The notes under the pieces: model-generated | The model's input: only the letters and a program-made list of their open reading frames with translations | Told to the model about the DNA's origin: nothing | Databases searched by the model: none | Shown here: piece after piece, positions 12,901 to 27,900 of the stretch | Position numbering within the stretch: position 1 is the first letter of the stretch | Layout: every line of letters starts with the position of its first letter | Translations under genes and position numbers: made by a program | From: Breviolum minutum Mf 1.05b.01 | Taxonomy: Eukaryota; Sar; Dinophyceae; Suessiales; Symbiodiniaceae | Assembly: GCA_000507305.1 (NCBI GenBank) | Contig: DF240847.1 | Span: 1-64,000, forward strand | DNA length: 64,000 nt | Direction of reading: 5' to 3'

Positions 12901-15900
12901 TATGTGGATAACCAGGAGCTTCAGATTTTCCAAACCTTGGCTGATCGTGTGTGTGTCTTCGACTTTTTGATGGCGCGGGGCTTCAAAGGGGCTGATTGGA
13001 TGGAACTCTTTCGCCAAAGACTTCGCGTGGTTCGTGAATCGCTTGAGGAAGATCGTTCGGCTGCTTGGTGGTCAAGTTCGCAACTCTCCTGTCAGTATCA
13101 TTTGTCCCAAGCTTTGGGATTACTCAAAGAAGACTAGCTTGAATGTGTGGCTCGAACATGAAAACATTCAACAAATTTTCAGAAAATAACCTGAAGATTC
13201 TAATTTTGATCCGGACTGCCATGTCATTTGGCGCAGGTTCGGCAGGATTTGTTGAGCGAACTGGAGCACTGTGCATCAGTTCTCTCTGGATTCCTTTCGG
13301 CAGAGGTGGCCGATCCATCTGAAACTTGCAAGCACTGTCAGTAGCCTCGAAGCACATGCTACAGTGTGATTACATATATTATACGGTATGTATCACACAT
13401 ACAGATACATGTTTTCTGCCTTCAAACCATTTGGAAGGTTTCATGAAGCATCTGTGTGTTTGCCATGTTTTGAGCTAGTTGCTTCATACTTGATGCTGGT
13501 GTTGTGATTTCGTCAGTTTTCCATCCATGACATGCTGAATTGAAGCATGGGAAGCATGGTTTTAAGGCCAATGAGACCTGGCTCCAGGATCTTTTGCAAG
13601 GCATTGCCAACGGCAGAAGCCAACCACGGAAAGAGTCTTTTGCTGCTGTAGCAGCGCCTTGACCGTAAACGGGGTGGATTCACACCCGGGTGTACCGGTT
13701 GTTGGTGGAACCGGGAAGATGACGTTGAAAGCACCAATAGACCATACCCAAAGCATCCTAATTTTTAAGGAAACTGATGTACAAGGTCTATGGCAAAGAT
13801 GTGGACATTGTGAGAAGCTACAGTTTGACTTGAATGGGACGTAACTGCCAATTGACCTTGCTGTCTTCTAAGACTGTGGGCGGCCAAGGACAACTTGAAG
13901 CTCATCGAGGCTTTGTTTGCCAATGCTGAGAAAGGAAATGAAGGTAGTGAACTTCTTCTTTGGTCAGTGAGAGCGATCATGAAGGGCGAACTTGTGATTC
14001 AAGGCCAGCAATTGCACTGACCACCCTTATGAATGGATGTATTGGTTGGAAGCACAATCTAATATGAACAGATGTGCTGTGTAGCCGATATGACCCTTTG
14101 GTCTTGTTGTTGCTTGTGTGGTTGTAGTTCACAAATGCCTCCTTGTTGGATTATTTGAGGGTTTTCTTCTTCCTATGCAGAGAACGATCCTGTTGTTTTA
14201 GACTATGTCTGCTGCAGAATTTGTGTCTTTTCGAATGAACGGCGCTTGGGTCTGTTTCCAAAGGCTACAGTGGCAGCTTCTATTGCTGGTATCAAGGCTG
14301 GATGTGTTTGCTTTCAGTAGGAGTGCGTGTAAAGCTCATGATTTCGAACCATGCTCGGTGCTTGCAAATGTAAGCCAGCAGAAAAGCATCCGCGATATTC
14401 ACAGTTCAGGGGCAGCAATTCAGGGAGATATTATGTTCATTGGCAAAAAATGAAAAAAAACCAAGGATATTTCAGGGAAGAAATCTGAGCTGCTACTGTT
14501 GGCTCCAACACTGGGTATCTGAATTCCTGTTTGGGATCCCGCCTGCTTGTCTGATTTTCTGATCCGGCAATTGTTGTCGGGTCCATTCTTGTCACACTGG
14601 TGATTTGATAATCCTTTCTTTTAGATGTTGACCAAATAACTGGGAAAGTTGGCTACAGAAGGCCTCGCATTTGTTGTTATCGAAAATGCTTCTGAGCTCC
14701 AAACCCGAAGTATTGCCGTAGGTCAAACAGGGGGTGAAACTTGGTGACGCGTGTCATAGTGTTCCCATGCAGGTGCCGGAAGGGAACGGGTGGTGGTGTC
14801 GTCAGCAAGCCTCACAGAGTATTCCACAAGAAGCTATATGAGTCTCAAGGAAGGATCAGATGAGGTGTCTTGGAAGCCTTGTGATTGCGTAGTTGTCAAC
14901 ATATCTGTTGAAGAGTTGAATCACTTACTCGAACTGGAGTCCCGCAAACCACGAGGACACCCGCGATCTTGAGATCTTTCTCGAAAAAGTAAGGGATATC
15001 CGTGCGAATGATGTGGGACTTTGTGCCACTGCTGCGCAACTTCATGAGTCAGGGCATCCAAAGTTTCGGCAAGACACTGGGATTGCAAGATTTGGGTGGA
15101 TAAGTGGATCATGGAGACATAAATCACAGTGAAACTCAGCTCAGGGATATGCCATGCTCTTTTTTTCTTAGGGATGAGTGAAGCTCTTAAAAGAAGACAA
15201 AGTGCCCCCGTGAGACTAATCTCATGATTTTGCCAGAATAAAACAGAGTAGAGCCACAACAGGGACTGCAAAGTAGCGCTGCATCACGTGCAGTAGTGTG
15301 AGATACAACGTATTGCAAATGTTCGCTTTATTATATTAGTGGTTGTTGCTTTGCCTTTGTTCTGTGCGTTCAATACACGAATTGAGGGGAAGAATCTGAT
15401 ATTTTCCCAGGGGATCGGTGGCCTCAATGCTGCATGGAACATGTGCTTGCTAATATGAGGTGACTTACTCAATGAAACATGCCGGATGTTGTGCTCTGAC
15501 AGTTCAGTTTTTTACTCTCTTGTCATCACAAAATTCAGTGTGCACCATGCCAGCTTGAGCATCTTGATGTCGACCCCTTGAGGATGTGACTATCCAAATG
15601 GACGGGGACTTGTCTGTGGAGGCATCGAACAGCTCTGCCGTCCAACTGGTGCTGTGCTGGAGTTTGGGTTCAATGGATATGCTTGTGATTGGACCCAATG
15701 AGTAGTGGAGCAAAATTATATACAGTATTTTCAAACGTTATACTTCAAATGAAAGCAATTCTGGCTGGACCAATGAACTTCTCATTCGTTCTATTTAAAA
15801 TGTATCCTCTGAACCAATTTACATCAATTTACTCTCTCATAAGTGGATAGAGGTTCCATTTCAGCATTCACCAGCTTGGTAAAATCAGGGCCTGGAAGAC

Positions 15901-18900
15901 CCAAGTAGATACTGATGAAATGACTCAAAAAATGTCCCGGCCCAAAAGTGGTTGATTGATCTTGGAAGCAATAGAATTCACATGAATTTACCTTTTAATT
16001 AATGTTTTTCTTGGGCATGTTGAGAAATGTGCTGTATTCTGTGCAGACTTCAAGCCCCATTTCTGTAACGTCTATCAAAAATAGGTCGTTGTTGTAGCTC
16101 AAACACCATGATTGTCATTCTTCGTGACAGGCAGCAAAGCAGCTTCACTGCCTCAGAGCTTGGAGGCTGGATTTGCAGACAAAATTATGGTCATATTGGA
16201 CATGTTTACATGGAGTGGATGAGACTACTTGGTTGCCCTGAACTGTTTTTCCGAAGCTGAATGGGTAAATATTCTGGGAGAAAATATTGTGGGCAGATTC
16301 TGAGTCTGGGAGTTCTGTAAAGATTCCCGGCCCAGTGTTGTGGGAAGTGCGAGTGCCGGATCGCCAGCGATTCCATTCTCTTCCCATCAAACAGGCTGTT
16401 CTTTATCAATATTGGGTTTGATCCATTGCTGAGGCCTAATTTCAAGTGTCACTTGCTTGAATGGACTTCCAGTGACAACAGAAAAAATTGTAGAATGTTT
16501 GTAGGAGATCCCCACCGCACTTTTACAAGCTGACATTCAAAGTCGCCGGACTTGCAGGAAGGAGATTCTAGCCACATTGGAAGCAGCTCCGTTGCTGGGT
16601 TTGGTACCTCGTGGACAGCTTCATGCTTGGTTGGCTTCTGCCCAGCAGAGTGGAATTACAGATGAAATCTTGACCTTGTTGCAAGAAGGCTTGAATGTGC
16701 CTGGTCAGACACTATGCGGAGCTGGCGGTTGGTGTTGTAGTGTATCAGGGAAACGGAGGATAGGTGTCCGGAGAGTTGATTTTTGAATATCATGGTAAGT
16801 GGCAAATGAAAAGGTGGTGCCAACTGCTTCAAATACAGTGTTGTGCAATGGTAGTCCGATCTGGTTGAAGGCTCAATTTGGTGACTCCCCTGGTTGCAAC
16901 AACTGCATTATGAAATGTTTCACTCAAGCTTCAACTGGATGTGGCATAGGTACTTTGCAAAGTGCTTCGCATATTTTTGAATCTGCTTTTAGCAAAAACA
17001 TTGCACCTGGTCTGCCCCAGCCTCGCAAGGTCTGGGTAGACTTCACTGACGTGGACTTTGAGAGTCGACTGTGGCCAAGGCGGATCCCACTGAACCAACC
17101 GCTGGAAGCTAGTCGTGGCCTGGAGGCCCTACGCTGCTGTTGCGAGCATTTGTATGTGATAACACCTGATGCTGGAGGTCGTTTGGGGCGTTACCTGAGC
17201 TCAAAAGATGGAAATGATTTTGGAGTTTTGAAGAATCTGCTAAGAATCTCTGAAGATTCCAGAGCTGGAAAAACATGACGATTGGAACCCCCAAGTTTCA
17301 GCTCAGTTTGATGGAAACATAGAAAGACCACCAAAACAAAACATCATTTTTTTTGCGTCCTGCAGAAAAGGGTGAAACATTTATGTTTGCCTTTGAATTG
17401 AATTAGATGCTTTGGGGGTGGTAGCTACAAAAGCCAGCTGTGCTGCGCCTGGAACACTGAGGTTTTTTGGTGCAGGTGGACAACGATCAACGCGTGCTAC
17501 AGACTGTGCTGCAGCTCTTTCTGGTTCATGCGGCTGGACCAAAGCGATTACCGAGACCATCGGAAGTGCTCTTTTGCGATGACAAAGTGCCACTGAGTGA
17601 AGTGCAGGCATGATTTCAAAGGATTTGTGCAGCTTTAGATCTTCTCATGCTTGCAGCACCATGCCACAAGTAGAGCTAGCCTTTTTTCACTTTATCTTCC
17701 TTCTTGAGCATCTCATCACTGTGAAGTATTGAACTCGCCAGCCTTTTGCAGTGAGTGCATTGACGCACAGGCTTTTCTTTGGCGCTCCTCTCGCTTTCCT
17801 CAGCTGCTCTTTGTTTTGGTGGAACCCAATACTTTGCCCTTGGAAGGAAAGAAAGAGGTGGCCAATTGGTTGGTGAGTGAAAACCGCACTTCCTCTGTTG
17901 GTGTCATCTCGACGACTTCCTGGTACACACCTCCTTCAGCTCAGGTGCAAATTCTTTGTTCCTGGTGTAGCTTTACAGTGACTGCAGGTTTACAGAGTGT
18001 GTTTACAAACGATCAAAAGTAAACTGAAGGCACTGCCGCCTTGACAAGCTGGGGTTTGGACTGGCCAAGTTCTTGCATTACTTGACTTTTGTCATAGTTT
18101 CGAGAATATGTCCTTTGTACAACTAGAAAAATATATTCGTATACTCAATAAGAAAGGCTACGAGGTCAGAAGGTCTCATGACCAAAAAGTTTTGCAGTTT
18201 CTCAGGACTAGAAACTGCCAAGAGTGTGCGCGACTCAAAAGTGACCTAATTTCTGCGACTAGAGTTTACCAAGTACTACCTGGGAGACCCTGACGGTACT
18301 TGGTATATCTCCCACAAAGGGCCAAAATGAAGCCAAAACATGGACAACAAAGTATGCACAGGGACTGGATAGGTCGCTTTGTAGGTGTTCAGGTTTTTGG
18401 CTGTTTCTAGTCGTAAGAACTTTGGCAGCCTTTTTGTGCTAGGCTTTTAGTCGTGCACACCTCAGCTTTAGTCCTTGGGACTTTGTTTTTGTTGGTCGTA
18501 GGAAAGACAACGTCTCGTTTTTTCGTGTCACTAGAGGGAGCTCAAGTCAAAAATCAGCCCCAAAATCGCAGTTCCTTGGTGCCATTTATGCTGTTAGGTG
18601 CATCCACTACAGTTGCGCATAGACCCAACCATCATCGCTGAATGGAAGAGGCACTTCAACTCTCAGGAGCGGAAAACGGCGGAAAACTGATGGGATGCTG
18701 TTGGATCAAATTCTAGCTCGTGTTTTTCAAGGAGTCAGGCTGCATGACACTCAATGGTATTTAAACACAGGTTTATGACCCGCAACACAGCCAGCAGACC
18801 ACTCTCCGAATAGAGGCTGAAATGTGATGTGTCCATGATCTGACAGCGAGCTTAGTTTTAGCATCGCGAGGTGTTCAGCTATGCGACTGGCCCATCTTCG

Positions 18901-21900
18901 GGAAAGAGCACTTACATTTGTCGCACCTGTGCAACTCGTGAAACTGTGAGGTGCTAAGGGGCCGGGGGTGCGGTGCAAGCAACCTCTCGTTTTGTGAATT
19001 GCGACGGCTCGTGTTTGAGCAGTGCCCCTGAGAACCCCCAGAACGGCTTATTGTGAGACTGCCAGATTGCGAGAAGCTTCAAGGTCTGCTTTTTTCGACC
19101 ACAATTTCCCCCTGTTTTGTTTAAGCAGAGGGAGAGGGGCAGTATGTGTGAAGATTCATTTTAAGACTGAAAATGGTCCAAGTTGTTGAACAGAAACTCA
19201 CACAGACTAGTGACTAGACTATAGAAAACCATGATTCATTTGTCCACTTGAGGAGGAATTTTCAAGCCAAAAGGTGTGACATGTAATTATTCTCAATGCA
19301 CTTCTCATACTCTACCGTTCCAATCACACACCCTAGATTCTTGTGGACAGAAAGGTGGCATGGGAAGCTCTGGTGTCCCATCTTTGCTCAAAACTTTCCC
19401 TGCTTTCCGAGGTGCATGTTGCATGAAGGATTTCGCTTGCGAGATCTTGTCATGGAATCGAGGAGGCAGATTGGGCAAAGAGAAGGACGCCATGTTGCAA
19501 TACACATTGAGGTGGGGTCGCAGTTGTTACGTCATTTAGGTGAGAACCACTTTGCAGACTGTTGAAGTTCTCAGAAACAAGGGAAATGGAAATGGATCTT
19601 CATGACCCTGCAGGTGAATGCCTATAGCGACATTGTTTCAACGAACACCTTCTTGAGGCATTTGTTCTTGTGCCAAGTGTTGTACGACCCGCTGTCGGGA
19701 CAGATGGTGCCTATCGCACCGGGTACTGAGATTCACGTGGAGATGGGAACAGTTGTTGGGAAACGGGACATGCACACTATGAAGAGGTATGCCACTGAAG
19801 AACTCATGCAGTCCCTATTTCCAAGTCTATTGCCTGGGCAGCTCAATCTTGCTCTCTTGTATCCTATTCTGAATCTTGTGGCGGTGGATAGATCGAATGA
19901 AGTTCGCAATTTTGAACTCCTTGATACTGAGCAGCACTATTCTGGCAAGGCTATCAGAGCTGAAGATCAGGTGCATTGGAATGTTGAATGTGACATGTGC
20001 AAGGAGTGTCCGGTGCGTGGGCCTTGTTACAAATGTGTTGACTGCCCAGACTTCGATATCTGTGCAAGGCGGGGGGGGACCCAGCCACAAGCTGACAAGC
20101 TGACACGCTACAAATAGGTTCATGGGTTTTCATGTGCTTCCATTCCTCCATTTTATGAAACATGCAATTTACAGGAACCTTTTCAAGACCTTTTCAAGAC
20201 CTACTCCAATTCCAATGACACACAGATTCTTAACTCGCCTAAGTCTGCAACTGCATATAATATGCATACATGCATGAATGCATACATACAATCATACGTG
20301 CATAAACACATAGGCATAATGCACACATTAAACACATTGCATACATTACACACATAGGTTATGGCATACATGCATACATGCATACATGGAAGCATGCACG
20401 GATGAATAGATGCATGGCATAGATGCATAGATGCATAGCTATATAGATACATACAGATAGACAGATACAAGGATACATGCATACATGGACGCATACACAC
20501 ATAGATACATGCATACATGCATACACGCATACAACACACATGCACACCTGCGTGGACACACACACACACATTACATTACGTTAGATTTGATCACATTACA
20601 TTGCATACCCGCATACATACCGACCAAAAGCCTACATTAACGTCCCGGTTTCTGTCTCTGCACAGTACACGCATAGGAACCAACGGGGCTTATCGTTACC
20701 TCAGTAGTAGCTGTCGACTTTGCCATGGATCCTGTTGAGGTGCTATCCTTTTGGCCTGGAGGATCATCCTCCCCATGAGTTTCGACTGCGATCACCAATT
20801 GCTTTGCCCTTTCGTGTGATGCATGCATTTTTGCAACCCTTTGAACCTTTTGAGGCACAAGGGATTGCTAGTAGGGCGGGTAGGGTTGAGTTTTTTTTGT
20901 GATTGGGGAGTCTTGATCTTATCCTGACTTTTTTGGAGGTTCACAGATCTTTGCTGGACATCAGAGAGGATGACTTAGCAACGCTCCACCTGCTTGAGCA
21001 AGAAGGACATCAAAGCCCAGCAGCACTTCGACCATTGTTGCAGGCATATGCTGCTCATGTGGAAGCAAACACCTTGCCAGTACCAGCTAGTTTCAAAATC
21101 GACGTGAATTGTTTTGCAAGTCCAGAGAGTGCCTTTCTTAGCCTTATGGCATTTGCGTTTGATCGTTGTAATTTGCAGACTGAATTGACGCGAGCACATC
21201 AAGACTTGATCGTGAGACGTGTTGGAATTCTGTCGGACTGGATGGCAAGATCACATACTTTCAGTGATTCCAGTGGTGGTGCTGCGAATCGACTGGGCTC
21301 TCTTCTCATGGAATGTGTTGTGGTGGCCTTGCAAAAGCTGGTTCTGGGGGAAGAGGTTTGTCTGCATCTTGTGGTGCCTTATACTAGCAAGCGCGACCAG
21401 GAAGACTTCTTGATCTTTGTGCCAAGCTTATTTGGCGAACAATTAGAAGGCAGTAGTTGCAGTCATGGCCCAGGTTGTGCCTGCAATCACTTGCGGCAAG
21501 AATTGCTTGGGAACTTGGAGAACAAGGTGTTGATCCCTGATCTCTATTCCAGGGATCTATTGGACATTGCTCAGCATGATGAATTACAAGGCATCGAAGC
21601 CCTGTCATGTGCTTTTGGACTGAGCCAGGAGGATGTCGAGAGAATTATTGCAGAGGAACCCTGGGCTGGGTTTGGGTTTTGCCATGAAACTAGCTGTTAT
21701 GCAAAGTGTGGAGACTTCGATTCAATTCCAGCAATTGCTGTACGAAAATATGGATTTTGATTTGCAGGGTGGCGATAATTGTTTTTTCTGGTTGCTCTCT
21801 TGTTTCCCTTGGTGTCTTTGTCCAGATATTTTATTGCCTTCCTGGTTCAAGAACATGGGGAAAGAGGACAGTCAAGATATTTTAGGGAATTTCCAGATAT

Positions 21901-24900
21901 CTGTTCAACGCTGTCAGCGGTCAGGAGGGCTACATCCTCACTCGTGACTTCACATCCAAGATTTTGGAGCTTCTGGCACGGAGAAAGTCTCGGGTGCCCA
22001 CAATTCTCGTGGGGGAAAGTGGAACTGGAAAGAGCTTTGGTTGACAGTTCTTGATGCAGCGCACTGTGTTTTCTGCACGTATCACTTATCGCTAGTAATA
22101 GAATTATAGTTTCTTGCGTGTTTGTGCGTTTGTGTCTCAGATACACACGGATAATCGTGAATGCATGTTTGGATGTGGTGCGTGTAGTTGAAGGGCAATC
22201 TTATCTAGATGTCAGAAGCCAGAATCCTTCCAGCGAATGGGTTTGTACTATTCTGCAGAGATTGGTCATCCATCGTGCCGTTGTCGTCATCAAATTGTTT
22301 CCCAAAACATACATGCTTCACCTCGGGCAAACTGTTGCAGTCAGGACTCGAGCATTGGAATTGATGATGCGGCTGCTTTTGGAGAGTGAGGAAGTGAGAC
22401 CATCACTGGTTCAATCCTTGTTCGACTACATGAAGCAAAAATTGAGAGATGCCAAGGAGATCCGAAGCTGAGTATGCTGCTTGCGTGTTGCCGAAAGGTT
22501 CCCGGGTCTGACATTGACGAAGAAGACGAAGAAGTACTTGCAGTGTATTTTTTTGTGACACTAAACCACCAAACCACCAACCCAAACCCACAGCTAGTGC
22601 TCAGTTGAAGTATTCAATATCACTGATCACAATTATCAGACTGTCACCCTGAAGGACGCTACTCCAGAAGATCCAACTTTGAAGGAGGCTCAACAGATTT
22701 GCCGCAACTTTTCACCGGGGGCTGTGACTGGTGGATCGTTCATGCCAGGTGGAAGAGATTCTGGATCGAGTATTACAGCTCAAGTTCTCCGTCCCCTTGT
22801 TTCAGGAGCCAATCATAGGATGGCCATGAGTTTGAAAGCGTGTCCCTGGCAATTCCCAATGCAAACAAGGACATGTGCAATAAAAGAAGATGCTGAAAAA
22901 CCTTGGACATCAATTCTTCCGTTTCCTCGTAAGGCAAAGACAGAGCCAAATCCAAGCAGTGTTCAAGAACATTCTGCACAGGTTGAACGCGTCTTGTTCG
23001 GGCCATGAACCAACTTTTACCAGCTACCGCTAGGGCTGCTGGCAAGTCATCATCAATCAGTCAATCAGTCAATCAGTCCCAGATTTACTGGACCATACTG
23101 CTCCGTCCCTTTGAGGAGATACTGACTGTTCCTGCTCTCTATCAGGAAGGACATTTGCAAGTTCTTTGGTTTGCAAGCGGTGGCATTTGAGGTGTTTTTG
23201 AACAAAGGATGCTGTTCAATGCTGGAAGGTGGCCATTTCAAAGCATCACTTTGATGTTAGTTTTGTTCAGTGCTGCTTTACATTGATTGTTTCCTCTGAC
23301 GATTTTTTTGGGTTAACTTTTCAACCAAAATCTGGTATAAATTTTCAGCCAGGACTCAGAGATGGACTCGATTATTTGAGTAGTCGAAGAAGTAGTAGGA
23401 CCTGGTAGGAAAATTAAGTGGTGAGCTTTACCCATATGCTCCGAATGTATGGAATATTTACCTACTAATTTACCCTACATTTAAGCCAAATTTAGGTAAA
23501 TATTCCAGTCCACTCTTTACCCTTGCGATGAGTAAGAAACCACCCAGCCGTCAACTCAGGAGCGGCTTTACACGCAGGGCGAGCTTTTGGACTGGATTTT
23601 GGCAGAATTACGCGCGTCAGGACGTTTTGATGTGGGCAGGTTTCTGGATGCAAAGGGGCGAAGGTGGATGTGGGATTTTTTGGGACCCCTCAGAATGGGA
23701 GCCCCTTATGGTAAGCGGGACCCATACTATTCCCATAAGAATCCCTAAAGATCGCTTACCATAAGGGGGGTCCCATTATTAGGGGTGCCTGGAATCACCC
23801 TTGATTCTTTACCTCGTAGAAATTCCCGGCTCCCGTTGGAAGGTTGCAACTGTTCAATCTCAGGTTCCACGTGTTGCTTCGACACCTGCAACTGGACAGA
23901 GGCTGGAAGAAGGGTTGAGGATTGGGAATTTCCTGAGAAGTCTTGAAAGAAAAAAATGTCGGTGAGAGTGTCCAAAGATTATGGGGATGTCCTGTGTCTT
24001 CACAACACCTAATAAAGAAGGAGCACCCTGTAAACTGTAAAGCTTAGAAGGTCAAGGTATTGTGACTAGGTGGTGGTTTCAAATATTTTTTATTTTCACC
24101 CCTATTTGGGGAAGATTCCCATTTTGACTGATATTTTTCAGATGGGTTGAAACCACCAACCAGATGAGTGGCTCGGAGTTTTTGGGTAGGAACCGATCAG
24201 AGTGCAACCCGAAGAGCTGTGGAACGAGCACGCTTGGAGTGGGAGATACTTGATGAATTACAGTGTCAAAACAGGGTGATTGTAAAAAGGGGCAGTTTGG
24301 GAGCTATCAAACTTGTTGAGGCAACTCTACTTTTTGAGCTGTCGCTAGTCACTAGTCTGAGTCAACAGATACAGATAGATGAAACGGTGAAATATGCTTG
24401 AATTTTTGAAAGACAATGTGTATGAGAGATCCAAAAGATGCAACTTAAGTCAGGTGTTGATGGGCATCGACGTTTCATTTTCGAGGCAATGTACGACAGA
24501 TCAATCATAAACATATGCGATATAGTATAAGATACAACATGTGCGTAATATTTAGGTGTGTGTTATACTATACCTTCTTGTGAAAAGGATTCGCACCATT
24601 CACTGCTTTTTGTTGTATCAAGTTCAAAAGGCTCAAAGCTTTGCATGTCACAGAGGAGTCTCAGCATAGACGAGAAAGAAGTGCAACGGGAACTGGACAG
24701 CCTCGACTTGATCTTGGAGAAGCTACAGGTACAAAATGAAGTGCCTTTGCACTGCAAATTGGATTTAGCGTCCGTGGCTTGTGATGCGAATTCGAACACA
24801 TATCATACGGTTACAAAGTATTGATGCAGAAAGCTGTTCAGCCCAAAAAGGTGTCCTTTGTATGGCAAATACCTGAGCAATACTTGTGGGGATTCATTCA

Positions 24901-27900
24901 AACCGTTGGTTATGTGAACCTTAGGAAACGTCGCACCTCTAGAAGCCAAGCTGTCCATTTTCATATTGAAACAATGCTGAAGCGTTTAGTTTTTTTCATC
25001 GGTTGCAATAAAGCTTACACCTCTCCACCTGATGACTGCAATTTGTCAAGAGTTATCAGTTATCATAGAACTATTTGTGACAGAAAACGGCGCTCTGTTT
25101 CATGACTATGTGGTTGTTGCAAGTCCGGCATATTTCACTTCGTATCACCCAAGACACCGACGTAAGCAGGGCCACAGAGTCTCCAGAAGGGCATTTGATC
25201 TTAGCCCCATAAGGTTTGTTTCGGTGTGTGAAACCTGTAAGGAGCCAAGAAGTTGGGTGTTTTGGAAACTCCCCAGAGTAGGGAGCGATTTGTAGCTCGC
25301 GCTAGGTTATTAAACAGATATTTTAGCTGATGTTTTTCGTTTCTGTTTCACACCGGCAGCTTGTGAGGACTTGGTATTATCGTGGGCATGGCTCGGCTTT
25401 GATGAGCAACAAGATTGTCCCTTTGGTTGGCTTGGCAGCTTTTGATTTTAATTCGAAGTCTTTCCTTGATTTCCTATCGTAGGCATCGATCAACTTTGCA
25501 GTGGAATGAGAAAAAGTGCACTTCGTGCTTCAAGTTGGTGCAATTTGCGAACAGGTACATTTACACTTGTGGAACATGCAAACTACTAGCTACAGTGCCC
25601 TTATACGATCCAGTTGGAGGAAAGATCCATTGTATCCAGGTTTCCTTCATAGTCTCCAATAGGTCGCTGAATTCCCAATGAAATTCTGATCTCACAACCC
25701 AGAGTTGACATGGATGCTTTGGGTAAGGCTTTCGCTGACCTGCCATGGCTGTAAAACAAACATGCAACCCAACGTTTTCCGAACCTGAAACTAGGCTAGT
25801 GAAGATTGTTTCAGTGGGTGTCAGAATGTGAGGCATTTTCCTCTTGTTTCATTCCATAACTTTTGTTTCCATTCCCGTCTAAGGTCTTTTGTTTGCAATC
25901 CATGCCATTTCCATCTTGGAGGCCGAGCCAGTCTTTTTCCGAACGCAGGCGGGAGTTAGAAGGGAAGCCGAATGTGAAGAATTTGTGCGAATGGTGAGTC
26001 ACAGGCAAGGATTCCAAATCTCTAGGAACATCATGACATTGGAGTAGAAGAGTGAGTAACTAGAGATGATACCTGGACAGCTAGGGCAAGAGTTTTTGAT
26101 GGTGGAAGGTCATCTCAGTTCCAACTGTAAAGTGACCAGTGCAAAAATCGAAGACCGCCCTTCAGTGTGAAGATTTCAGGTGCATGCTGCTTTGACTGCG
26201 GCAGACATCGAGGTACCGAGCATAAACGATGCTGAGGGGAAGACTTGACTCTAGCCAATCGCAATGGCACTTGGGATCAGTAGTTGTCCCAACTGCGTTG
26301 ATGGCTGGCTTTGAGACTTTGTAACAAGCAAAATGGCATCCTCCAAACCAATGCTTGGTGGCTCATGGCAGTAAGCAAGCTAAAAAAGCATGGTCAAAGC
26401 TAAAACTCCTGGGCCTTGCCGATAAGTCCTCCAAGCTTGAATAATATGCCTTATAATACAATTTCACATTTCATGTAATTAAGTAAAATCGAACTTACCG
26501 GCAGCAAAGTACTATAAAAAACCATTGATAATGACCTGCGGTGAATCCAAGACCAAAATGAATATTTGGTGCAAGAATACTGGTCTTTCACGCATACATG
26601 AGAGAGTAGCAGCTACTCCATCCATGGTCGAACATAGCAACCACAATCCAGGAGAAGCTTCAACCGGCATTGAATGCGTGTAGACGCGAACCAGACACCA
26701 CCATCCTATGCTTTTTGGACGAGGTCAATACAGCGCCACTTGTCAGCAGTTGGTGTTTCCAACGTGTGGACACTCTCGAAGATGACTTATGCCTTGTGCC
26801 CGTAATGCTTGTGTATGTTTGTTGGTCCATCCTGGAACTGTCCTGGAGCCTTTGGCAAGGTCATGTTTGGGCTTTGTGAAAGCACTGCTCTGCGATGACT
26901 TCTTTGGTCAGCACAAGAATCTCTTTGTGGTTGCTGCTGCCAATCCATACAGAGAAGAGGAGCAGTTGCTACTCTTTGTGCAAGTTTCCAGCCCACCAAA
27001 CAACAACGACTGGATGAATCGAACATATTCGAAAACGATTTGTTTCACTTACCTTTCGTATTGTCTTCTTGGTGCCTCAAGCTGGTCTCAAGGTTTTTGA
27101 TGGTTTTGTTCTGGTGCCTGCAGGAAAAGTCTGAAGATCATGTCCTCGGCGGAAGCACTACTGTCATGCGAGATTTCTTTCAGGCAAGTAATCTTACTTG
27201 TTGGGAGCCAGATGCTGCTTTTGAAATTCATGTCAAAGCGTTTTAGATCGATCTCCTAGATTTCTTGATCCAAACAGGATTTACTTGTTGAGGTTCGTTC
27301 TCCCCTAAACAGAAAGGTCCAGATGGCTGTGCCAGATTCTTAGGAATGGATCTTCTGATCAACTTATGACACATTCTTTTCATTTACAGTAAGGCCTCCC
27401 CACCAGAAGCTGTGTTCTAGATGCCCCGGCCAAATCATTTGATTTTGAACCCCATCTGTACTTATTTGTTTTTCACAGGAGTGTCATACTCTAATTTGTC
27501 TTTCACAATGCATGCAAGGTGCACAAGTTGGATCATTATTCCTGTACTTATCCACTTGAGCTTCGAAAAGCTTCCTCGGATGCTTCCTTCAAGATGGCTT
27601 GCGTTTCTGTTTTCATCTGCCTTTTTGCGTGTTTCGTTTGCAGGGATTCTCTGGATAAAAACTGACCTTGGATAAAAAAAGGGCTGTCACTGCTGTCTTT
27701 TCGAGCTGTCATTGGCCTTGTCACTCGGATTGCCTCTTCTTACCTTATCACTCGCGTTCTTCTTCACTGATGTCCCACGCGCCCACACGGTTTTGGATGC
27801 CTCCCAACTTTCCACATTTGGTTTGCCCTGCATGTGTCACATGTGTCTTTAAGAAATCCGCCACATAAGATTTACACACGGAGTGATTTTCACCTGTTTC

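Noticed and set aside
18265-18310. AGTACTACCTGGGAGACC resembles the 3' part of 5S rRNA
   Set aside because: Only about 18 bases match loosely; the rest of a 5S gene (internal promoter and 5' arm) is absent upstream.
20201-20571. Cys/Met-rich open frames on the minus strand
   Set aside because: They translate a CATA/CATG microsatellite and are artefacts.
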